Shown here: positions 7,815 through 13,865 of the stretch, piece by piece
How the letters are laid out: each line of letters starts with the position of its first letter
Position numbering within the stretch: position 1 is the first letter of the stretch
Assembly: GCA_027294925.1 (NCBI GenBank)
Contig: JAPULM010000139.1
Span: 1-14,713 of the forward strand
Length of the DNA stretch: 14,713 nt
Origin: a bacterium
GTDB lineage: Bacteria; Tectomicrobia; Entotheonellia; Entotheonellales; Entotheonellaceae
Direction: 5' to 3'
The notes under the pieces: model-generated
What the model was told of the DNA's origin: nothing
Databases searched by the model: none
What the model saw: only the letters and a program-made list of their open reading frames with translations
Program-made: the position numbers and the translations under genes

Positions 7815-7943
7815 ATGCATGTTATCGCTTTGTGGACGGAAGACAAACGACAAATTGGCAAAAGAGCGCGACGAGAAATCGTACGGCGTTTTGCGACAGG
7901 TGATATGGTCCGAGATTTTCAATCAATATACAGTGCTCTTTAA
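7815..7943 (+). pseudogene. C-terminal remnant of a GT4-family glycosyltransferase
   Basis: The frame from 7815 to TAA 7941-7943 ends with residues typical of GT4 glycosyltransferase C-termini. The pattern is a charged stretch, then IGKRARREIVRRF, then a short spacer, then MVRDFQSIYSAL and stop, equivalent to the family's G-x-x-AR-x-x-V-x-x-RF ... M-x-x-x-(Y/F)-x-x-(L/I)Y-x-x-L ending. Only about 40 residues remain; upstream the frame reaches a stop at 7788-7790 with no further homology. It lies over the first codons of the longer reading of the phosphotransferase gene in another frame, which argues that those codons are not coding. The call rests on a short motif and could be chance, though the correct ending at a stop codon supports it. 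Confidence 0.55.
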
Positions 7944-7990
7944 TGGGTTCAATGGTATGGTTGCCGAGGCGAAAGCGTTGTGCTTGTTAC

Positions 7991-7995
7991 GGGAG
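7991..7995 (+). promoter_or_regulatory. Ribosome binding site supporting start at 8002
   Basis: GGGAG sits 6 bases before ATG 8002. The alternative starts at 7819 and 7957 have no Shine-Dalgarno-like sequence, and 7819 overlaps the glycosyltransferase relic. The protein from 8002 begins directly with the first beta-strand of the nucleotidyltransferase-like domain (MHIWIDA), as in the second phosphotransferase gene starting at 11333. Confidence 0.55.
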
Positions 7996-8001
7996 ACACG
8001 T

Positions 8002-9240
8002 ATGCATATCTGGATTGATGCACGATCACCGTATGCTTTTGAAAAAATTTATAGTCTCACCTTAATAGAGAGACTATTGCGACAGTTATTTGAACTCGGC
8101 ATTAGAGAACGCGTGACGGTGATGCTTGAGCTCAATCTATCATTAAAACACGTTATCCGAAGCGATTTTTGGAGGCGCTATCCACTAGGGTTTGAGACCG
8201 CTGATTCAGATGCCTGCTTTACCGAAAGCCTAATGGCAGCACAGAAGTGCAATCATTCTTTCATGTTGCTTGAAGGTGATGGCATTTATGACGAGCGCAT
8301 TTTGAAAACATTGATCCAGACGTCCCGTTCTCTCTTGATCAGCGATGAAAGACAGGGCGCCGTTCCAATTGCGATGCACGTCCAACCTGGAGATTTGCAT
8401 CATCTTAGGCGCCATACGATGCATATCAGAGACTACCTGCAACCGGAGGGGCGGGGTAACTGGTTGACAACGTTGTCCGTACACGACATGGACAGCTATA
8501 TTCCGGCCTTACGTCAGACGGCTGTGCCATTTTTGACTAAATTGCAGGATCAAGCGTGCATTCGGAATATTGAAAATGAGATGTACGAACAAACCTTTAA
8601 AGGGGTAATGGACTTTATCGCCACCTATGTCTATCGCATTCCGGTACGGGAATTGGTCCGCTGGCTGGCGCCAACACGTGTGACGCCCAATCACATTACC
8701 ACGATTAGCGTGGTCTGTTCGTTGGGCGCGCTGCCGCTGTTTGTCACGGGTTGGTTATGGGCGGGACTGATCGTTGCCTTTATATTTATAATCGCCGATT
8801 CTTTAGATGGAAAACTGGCTCGGTTAACCATCAGGCTGAGTCCTGTAGCGGGTCATGTTGATCACATCACAAGTCCGTTGTTTGAGGCAGGTTATTATGT
8901 GGCCTGGGGTTGGCATTTCTCGGCGGGAGATTTTACCGCGCTTGCCGGTCGAGCCGGTTGGTTATTGTTTGCATTTTTCGGCCTCGACCGCATTGTGACG
9001 AGCATATTTGGGCTCAGGTTTCACCGTTCGCTACTTGATTATAAAGAATGGGATGCCCGTTTTCATCTCATTGCTGGAAGACGTACGGTGAATCTCTTTA
9101 TCATGACGCTAGGCTGTATGGTCCAAAAGCCAATCATTGCTCTTTATATCATTACTGTATGGATGTTTATTACGATGCTTTGGCATATGGTTCGATATGC
9201 CTTGCATGCTTATCAAAATGAGGCTGGCAGTCAGAGATAA
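8002..9240 (+). CDS. NTase-like/CDP-alcohol phosphotransferase protein A, atypical active site
   Basis: From 8002 the protein has 412 residues. Residues about 1-200 look like a degenerate nucleotidyltransferase fold: MHIWIDA strand, LIERLLRQLFELGI helix, and LLEGDGIYDERIL as the central acidic strand. The glycine-rich NTP loop is absent. Residues about 205-400 are a CDP-alcohol phosphatidyltransferase membrane domain with VTPNHIT before the first helix and several hydrophobic helices. The signature D-x-x-D-G-x-x-A-R-(x8)-G-x3-D-x3-D reads D266, D269, G270, A273, R274, then A283 for the Gly, D287, and S291 for the last Asp. That last Asp is the proposed general base and a metal ligand in solved family members, so activity is doubtful or altered. 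The layout recalls fused IPCT/DIPP synthases. It is first in the forward operon and AT-richer than the genes to the left. A longer reading from 7819 (473 aa) is possible but less likely. Confidence 0.82.
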   Translation: MHIWIDARSPYAFEKIYSLTLIERLLRQLFELGIRERVTVMLELNLSLKHVIRSDFWRRYPLGFETADSDACFTESLMAAQKCNHSFMLLEGDGIYDERILKTLIQTSRSLLISDERQGAVPIAMHVQPGDLHHLRRHTMHIRDYLQPEGRGNWLTTLSVHDMDSYIPALRQTAVPFLTKLQDQACIRNIENEMYEQTFKGVMDFIATYVYRIPVRELVRWLAPTRVTPNHITTISVVCSLGALPLFVTGWLWAGLIVAFIFIIADSLDGKLARLTIRLSPVAGHVDHITSPLFEAGYYVAWGWHFSAGDFTALAGRAGWLLFAFFGLDRIVTSIFGLRFHRSLLDYKEWDARFHLIAGRRTVNLFIMTLGCMVQKPIIALYIITVWMFITMLWHMVRYALHAYQNEAGSQR

Positions 9241-9271
9241 ACCCATAAGACATCCTAGCTGATGGGGGAAT

Positions 9272-9502
9272 ATGGGTCTTGATCAATTTTTTCAAGCGCA
9301 GGATTACAACTTCTGCTACACTCACCTGCTTTTGAGGTGGGGCATCATGATGTGTACCGCGCCGAAGTACGTCAGTTTTAAAACGTTGCTGATCGATAAC
9401 GATAGGGCGATCGTGGTATGCGGTGCTAGACATATCGCGGATCCTAGTGTGGGTTGGTTATCGGAAAGTCAGCCCAAGGCGAGAAGGAGTGTTCTGACTT
9501 GA
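9272..9502 (+). CDS. Small hypothetical protein, 76 aa, coupled to next gene
   Basis: I do not recognise this short frame. It starts at ATG 9272, closely preceded by the purine-rich GGGGGAA (9264-9270), which is tight spacing. It ends at TGA 9500-9502, overlapping the TTG start (9499) of the nucleotidyltransferase gene as TTGA. It fills most of the 258-base gap between two operon genes. The sequence is mixed, with three Cys residues and no clear membrane helix or domain. An inverted repeat ACCCATA/TATGGGT (9241-9247, 9271-9277) lies across its start. It may be a real coupled gene, a decayed tail, or chance. Confidence 0.3.
   Translation: MGLDQFFQAQDYNFCYTHLLLRWGIMMCTAPKYVSFKTLLIDNDRAIVVCGARHIADPSVGWLSESQPKARRSVLT
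9484..9489 (+). promoter_or_regulatory. Ribosome binding site for a TTG start at 9499
   Basis: AAGGAG lies 9 bases before TTG 9499. The residues that follow (IKQAIILAAGQGKRL) start the nucleotidyltransferase fold exactly where the family normally begins. A TTG at 9454 would add 15 residues with no family similarity. Confidence 0.65.
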
Positions 9503-10272
9503 TTAAACAGGCTATTATACTGGCTGCCGGCCAAGGTAAGCGGTTGTTGCCATATACCAAAGATCGTCCTAAGTGTCTCATCGAGATTGGTGGCAAAACA
9601 GTTCTGGAGCACCAAGTTGAAGCCCTTCAAGCACAAGGGGTGGACAAGGTCACGGTCGTGGTGGGTTATCTAGGCGGTAAAGTGCGGGAGGTGCTCGGCG
9701 CTCGCTCGCAGTATATTGAAAACACACGTTATACCACGACCTCCAGCATGTATTCGCTGTGGCTGGCTCGAGAGGCGGCGACAGACGGATGCATTATCCT
9801 CAATTCGGATGTCTTATTTCATGTGGGAATTTTGCAGGCACTACTTGATTCGCCGCACGCCGATGCGTTGGCCGTTGATTTTGATGCCGTGTTGGCAGAG
9901 GAAGAGACAAAAGTGTTGGTGACGGGTAACCGTGTACAGGCGCTTAGCAAAGCGCTGCTCAGGGGTGATGGTGAAAACGTTGGCATGTTGAAGTTTAGCG
10001 CTGCGGGCGGGCAAGTGCTATTTGGTAAGATTCAGCAACTTCTCGACCAGGGCTATCATCTAGAAATGGTGCCTTTTGCCGTTAATGCGCTGGCGTCGAA
10101 TTATGCTGTCGCGGCGATCTCCGTGCAAGGATTACCCTGGCTGGAAATTGACTTTCCGGAGGACTATCAACGTGCCTGTGATGTGATCTATCCTGCTATT
10201 TGCAGGGCGCCATACACATTGATGCCACCTCACCACAAGCCGCTAGCCAGGGTAAGACAGGAGGATCGATAG
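9499..10272 (+). CDS. Nucleotidyltransferase, LicC/cytidylyltransferase-like
   Basis: From TTG 9499 the protein has 257 residues and is soluble. The NTP-binding loop LAAGQGKR (8-15) and PKCL (24-27) are intact. TTSSMYSLWLAR (80-91) resembles the NxYS-x-x-LAR helix of LicC-type phosphocholine cytidylyltransferases. NSDV (102-105) supplies the central metal-binding Asp, and EIDFPEDY (216-223) the second metal site (D218) of the family's EID-x-x-ED ending. The family couples NTP to a phosphorylated small alcohol or sugar, releasing pyrophosphate. Candidate products are a CDP-alcohol (choline, inositol, glycerol or similar) or a sugar nucleotide. Context favours a CDP-activated donor, because CDP-alcohol phosphotransferase genes lie on both sides. 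It stops 6 bases before the next ATG. The nucleotide and the alcohol cannot be assigned from sequence alone. Confidence 0.85.
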   Translation: MIKQAIILAAGQGKRLLPYTKDRPKCLIEIGGKTVLEHQVEALQAQGVDKVTVVVGYLGGKVREVLGARSQYIENTRYTTTSSMYSLWLAREAATDGCIILNSDVLFHVGILQALLDSPHADALAVDFDAVLAEEETKVLVTGNRVQALSKALLRGDGENVGMLKFSAAGGQVLFGKIQQLLDQGYHLEMVPFAVNALASNYAVAAISVQGLPWLEIDFPEDYQRACDVIYPAICRAPYTLMPPHHKPLARVRQEDR

Positions 10273-10278
10273 GCGCCA

Positions 10279-11304
10279 ATGCGTATCTCCAAGATCTTCC
10301 TACCGCTCCTTTTTCTCGGCGGTGCCGCTCTCCTCGCTGCCATGATCTGGCAGGTTGGCTTGCAAAGTTTGTTTGAGAGCTTTCAATCCATGGGCGTGTG
10401 GCTGGTTCCGTATATGATACTTAAAGGCGTCCGGATTGTCATGCATACCGTTGCCTGGCGATCTTGTTTCCCGGGTAATTGTCTACATGTGCCATTCTGG
10501 CACCTCTTGCTTGTGTCACGTGCGGGTGGGGCCATTAATCAGGTCACACCCTCGGCATCGGTGGGGGGAGAAGTGGTTAAAGTCTTGTTGTTAGAGTCCC
10601 ACCTGCCTCGTGAACAAGCGTCGGCAATAGTCATTATTAATAAAGCCAGTAGTACGATTGCCAAAATGTTGTACTTAACCCTAGGTATGTTCTATCTGAC
10701 ACAACGCCTGCCGCTCCCTATCGAGTTGTATCTGAGTCTAACCCTGACTATTGGTCTAATTACGCTAGGCTTAATCGGTTTTGTAGCTTTCCAGCGTTAT
10801 GGCCTCTTCTCCAGGTTACTCGGTTGCCTCGGACGTTTCCGCTTTGGGCAGAAACGGATACAGCGCTTGCGTAAGCACCTGATGCCGATTGAGGCTCAAT
10901 TGGTTGCCTATTATACGCACTACGGTTGGCGTTTTGTGCGTTCGATAGGCATGCATTTTGTGGCAGATGCGTTTTCTGTTGTCAAAATTTACGTTTTACT
11001 ACGTCTTTTACTTGCTTCCAATGCCCCGAGCTTTGCTGATGCCGTTACGGTAGCCGTAGCTGTTGCGGCGTTGGATCAGATGTTTTTCTTTGTACCCGGT
11101 CGTCTTGGAACGCTCGAAGGGGCTCGTTTTATGGTGCTGTCGTTATTGGGCATCGCACAGGTTTATGGGTTAACCTTTGGTATTGTAGCCCGCCTTGAAC
11201 AGTTATTCTGGAGCGGGGTTGGCTTCCTCGCCTACGGGATTTACACGCGTTATGTCGTCCCTGGTATGGTGCAGCAACCCGTAAAAGCCTCGCTCTCTTC
11301 ATAA
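10279..11304 (+). CDS. Polytopic membrane protein, LPG-synthase-TM (UPF0104/HpnL-like) family
   Basis: This is a 341-residue integral membrane protein with about seven or eight hydrophobic helices (for example 8-24, 40-58, 125-141, 151-171, 225-245, 254-272, 305-322). Family landmarks are NQVTPSASVGGE (87-98) in the first half and FVPGRLGTLEGAR (271-283) near the end. This is the pattern of the lysylphosphatidylglycerol synthase transmembrane domain, also seen in the hopanoid-linked HpnL and AglD-type proteins. Such proteins are thought to handle or flip lipid-linked groups, but no enzymatic domain is attached here. AGGAGG (10259-10264) lies 14 bases before ATG 10279, which is long spacing. 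Its place between the nucleotidyltransferase and a second phosphotransferase suggests movement or modification of the lipid they make; this is inference. Confidence 0.85.
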   Translation: MRISKIFLPLLFLGGAALLAAMIWQVGLQSLFESFQSMGVWLVPYMILKGVRIVMHTVAWRSCFPGNCLHVPFWHLLLVSRAGGAINQVTPSASVGGEVVKVLLLESHLPREQASAIVIINKASSTIAKMLYLTLGMFYLTQRLPLPIELYLSLTLTIGLITLGLIGFVAFQRYGLFSRLLGCLGRFRFGQKRIQRLRKHLMPIEAQLVAYYTHYGWRFVRSIGMHFVADAFSVVKIYVLLRLLLASNAPSFADAVTVAVAVAALDQMFFFVPGRLGTLEGARFMVLSLLGIAQVYGLTFGIVARLEQLFWSGVGFLAYGIYTRYVVPGMVQQPVKASLSS

Positions 11305-11332
11305 GTAAAAAAACAATGTTAAAGATATACTG

Positions 11333-12526
11333 ATGTGGCAGCGAGCTATTATATTTCCTGATCCGCAAACTGGATGGGGATGGTCACAGCACACGATGCT
11401 CGGATTGTCTCATCTGGTGCGTGTGCTGGTTACCCTGCACCGAGTTGACGTTGGTGAAGTGATATTGCCTCCAGGCAGTGAGATGCTCGAGTCTTGGCTG
11501 CTTACAGTGCAGCAACGTCGAAGCGATATTCCGGATCTGCTTTGGGCCGCTCGAGACGGTTGGCCGCATCTGATGACGAACGCTCCTGTGCTTGGCGTTC
11601 AAGGTGGTGTGCTTTTTACACCGTCACTTCTTGCTTGGTTCCGCCAGATGATAGGCGACGCGGCATTGGGTAAGGCTGTTATCGCGACACATGATACGTT
11701 ACCTATTGTCGTGTCATGGCTTCCCTCAGAAGTTGGCAGCGTCGTGTCGGAACCTTTGCATATAGCGGATATTGTTTCTCATATTCATCAACCTGCGTGG
11801 CGCGTTCCGCATGACGTTTTTTGTCAATTTGCTCATCTAGTAGCGCCACCTAGAGGCGACCGCTTGTTGTTAGCCACCGTTGGCAAACCGACTGACCGTT
11901 GGCACGTGACGTGGGTGAGAGGCTGGACATTTCCGGCCATCCGATGGCTTGCGTCATCTTCTGTTACGCCAAATCATATTACTTATGCCGGATTTCTGGT
12001 TGCATTGGTCGCCTGTTGGTTGATTGCGCATGGGGCATATTGGACGGGGGTTGGGGGTGCGCTTCTCCTGTATGTGTCCTGGGTGATGGATTGTATCGAT
12101 GGCACCATGGCGCGTTTGACATATGCCGAAAGTTCCTTTGGCCAAAAACTTGATACGATCCTTGGGCATCTGAGCAATCTGGCCATTTTCAGTGCACTCG
12201 TTTGGGCTGTATACGGTGGCGAGTCGTTGCGGAAAGCAGCCAGTGCGGCATTTTTTCTCTTGGGCGGTATTCTTGTCGCGCATTGGGTGTCAGAGCGAGA
12301 AAAGGCGCTTCGACTGCGTCATGAGCCATCTGTTCAGGGGAAGTTGCAGCGGTTTTTAGATAAAATTAATCATCGAGATTACGCGGTGGTGATTTTGGCC
12401 CTTACTGTGGTGCGTGGCTTACACGTCTTCTTATGGCTTAGTTTGATCGGTGTACAGATGTATTGGCTGACCTTGTTGGTGCTGCTATGTAGATATCGGC
12501 GCAGGGCGCGAGACACTGTCTCTTGA
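11333..12526 (+). CDS. NTase-like/CDP-alcohol phosphotransferase protein B, last Asp missing
   Basis: This 397-residue protein has the same two-part layout as its two paralogues. Residues about 1-195 are a strongly degenerate nucleotidyltransferase-like domain starting MWQRAIIF, with no glycine-rich loop; GVQGGVLFTPSLL replaces the acidic strand. VTPNHIT (211-217) leads into a membrane domain with about six helices. The signature reads D253, D256, G257, A260, R261, G270, D274, then G278 where the last Asp should be (DTILG against DVMMD in the paralogue at 12530-13846). The shared C-terminal block RDYAVVILAL ... FLWLSLIG shows that the alignment is sound. It begins 28 bases after the HpnL-like gene, so it is probably in the same operon. 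The ribosome site is weak. Loss of the likely catalytic base suggests a non-canonical or partner role, yet the frame is intact. Confidence 0.85.
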   Translation: MWQRAIIFPDPQTGWGWSQHTMLGLSHLVRVLVTLHRVDVGEVILPPGSEMLESWLLTVQQRRSDIPDLLWAARDGWPHLMTNAPVLGVQGGVLFTPSLLAWFRQMIGDAALGKAVIATHDTLPIVVSWLPSEVGSVVSEPLHIADIVSHIHQPAWRVPHDVFCQFAHLVAPPRGDRLLLATVGKPTDRWHVTWVRGWTFPAIRWLASSSVTPNHITYAGFLVALVACWLIAHGAYWTGVGGALLLYVSWVMDCIDGTMARLTYAESSFGQKLDTILGHLSNLAIFSALVWAVYGGESLRKAASAAFFLLGGILVAHWVSEREKALRLRHEPSVQGKLQRFLDKINHRDYAVVILALTVVRGLHVFLWLSLIGVQMYWLTLLVLLCRYRRRARDTVS

Positions 12527-12529
12527 CGT

Positions 12530-13846
12530 TTATACCTGTTGCCGTCGGATACGAGATAGGATGAACCAAGCTGCCGCAAATAAATAAGTGCCCACTGCGG
12601 TGATCCATAAGAACCATTCAAGTTTGTCAATTAGCGCGAGCAATAGGAGAAGGTAGGAGAAATCCCGGCTAGCGAGGCTCTCGTGCATTCGGGAATGGGG
12701 TTTGCGATTGTCAGAGCGGCGCCATAGAGATGGCAAATAAGCCGCCATCGATATCAAAACACCTCCCATTGTTAATCCACCTAGCACAAGAATTAGGGTG
12801 CTGTGCGTCTCCCGATATAGGCCGATTGCGATGCTAGGGAACAGAAAAAGATGCACCACATTGTCCATCATCACGTCGAGTTTGCCGCCGAATTCTGACT
12901 CTTGGAAGGTTAAGCGCGCCACTTCACCATCGCAGCCATCAATAATCGTCGAGCACAGAAACAGCAGACTCCCGAGCACCTGCGCTAGATGCGTCGGTTG
13001 GGCCAATAGAAAAGCGCCACTTAAGCCCAGTAAGGCAGAGAATAGGGTGATCTGATTCGGGGTCACTGCAGTACGCACCAGCCGTTTGCTTAGCGCTTGT
13101 GATAGGCGCCGATTTACCAACCGTACGATGAGGCTATCTCCCTGACGCCCCAAGCGCTTCAATAGCGCTGCTTCAGCAGCGCTAACACGGGTTGCGAAAG
13201 GGGGTGCGATAGGCATCCAGAACTGCTCAGTGAGGTCGATGGCTTGCACGGTTGGCGTGTTGATCAGTTGCTTGAGAACAACATCAAACGGGGTGGTCGT
13301 CTGCTGCATTGACTGCCACGACTGCTGCAGCAGATGGCCTAGGCGTGTGCCGCAGCAGGCGAGTAATCCGGCAGAACCGTAAGGCGAAAGCAGATTTGAA
13401 GAAAGCGTTATGACCTGAGAGTCTTCCACCACCACACGCGTGGTGGCATCTGTGAGCGTCGACGTCACGCCCAGCATATTTCCTTCCTGCTCTTGGAACT
13501 TGAGGAGTACGTGGTGATCAAAAATTGCTCCGCCAGCCACGATGAGCACATCTTCGGCAGGCAGAATGTCCGGCAGCTGGGTGGGCGATAGGTCGGCCAC
13601 GCTATAGACTTGGCAGTCGATGTCTTGCAGTCTCTTTTCATTGGATAACGCCTCACGTAGTTTTTCCGTATCGTGCCATGCCAGGACCAGCCAGCTGTCG
13701 ATACCCGCTTTGCGGCCGGTGAGAATGAGGCGTTGCCAGAGCGGCATACCGGCAAGCTCAATAAAGCACTGTTGCCCGTTAACCAACAATACACCGGTGG
13801 TTATCTGTCGCCCTGTATGGGTTGTTTGGTTACGATCTTGAGGCAT
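12530..13846 (-). CDS. NTase-like/CDP-alcohol phosphotransferase protein C, intact active site
   Basis: This 438-residue protein is the canonical member of the trio. Residues about 15-215 are nucleotidyltransferase-like: VLLVNG strand, LAGMPLWQRLILTGRKAGI helix, and LIVAGGAIFDHHVL in place of the acidic metal strand. The NTP loop is absent. AAEAALLKRLGRQGDSLI (223-240) and VTPNQIT (261-267) lead into a CDP-alcohol phosphatidyltransferase membrane domain. Its signature is complete: D303, D306, G307, A310, R311, G320, D324, D328. The end, RDFSYLLLLLAL ... EWFLWITAVG, matches protein B. The layout resembles bifunctional inositol-phosphate cytidylyltransferase/DIPP synthases, but here the first half appears inactive. 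GAGGGA lies about 10 bases before ATG 13846. It follows the RND gene by 19 bases and converges with protein B, with 3 bases between stops. The acceptor and the donor alcohol are unknown. Confidence 0.88.
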   Translation of the reverse strand: MPQDRNQTTHTGRQITTGVLLVNGQQCFIELAGMPLWQRLILTGRKAGIDSWLVLAWHDTEKLREALSNEKRLQDIDCQVYSVADLSPTQLPDILPAEDVLIVAGGAIFDHHVLLKFQEQEGNMLGVTSTLTDATTRVVVEDSQVITLSSNLLSPYGSAGLLACCGTRLGHLLQQSWQSMQQTTTPFDVVLKQLINTPTVQAIDLTEQFWMPIAPPFATRVSAAEAALLKRLGRQGDSLIVRLVNRRLSQALSKRLVRTAVTPNQITLFSALLGLSGAFLLAQPTHLAQVLGSLLFLCSTIIDGCDGEVARLTFQESEFGGKLDVMMDNVVHLFLFPSIAIGLYRETHSTLILVLGGLTMGGVLISMAAYLPSLWRRSDNRKPHSRMHESLASRDFSYLLLLLALIDKLEWFLWITAVGTYLFAAAWFILSRIRRQQV

Positions 13847-13865
13847 GGGCGGCTGTCCCTCTAAG

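Larger units (their letters stand above)
7336..8001 (+). other. 666-base stretch without an intact gene
   Basis: Between the Gfo/Idh-PhyH stop and the first phosphotransferase start lie two gene relics (ABC ATPase to 7684, GT4 tail 7815-7943) and 130 bases between them with nothing recognisable. A good ribosome-site match, AAGGGG (7782-7787), precedes ATG 7795, but that frame stops after six codons (MTLFLF). I see no clear promoter for the downstream operon. The stretch reads as decayed former coding sequence. Confidence 0.6.

Noticed and set aside
7795..7815. Six-codon leader peptide (MTLFLF) with a good ribosome site
   Set aside because: It resembles an attenuation leader at first sight, but there are no regulatory codon repeats and no following hairpin with a T-run; it sits in decayed sequence.
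7819..8001. Longer N-terminus of phosphotransferase A
   Set aside because: No ribosome site at 7819, overlap with the GT4 relic in another frame, and the fold begins at 8002. Kept only as an alternative.
9241..9296. Possible terminator (ACCCATA/TATGGGT, then TTGATCAA and a T-run)
   Set aside because: The first stem is short with a 23-base loop, and the T-run follows only a 4-base palindrome; too weak to call.
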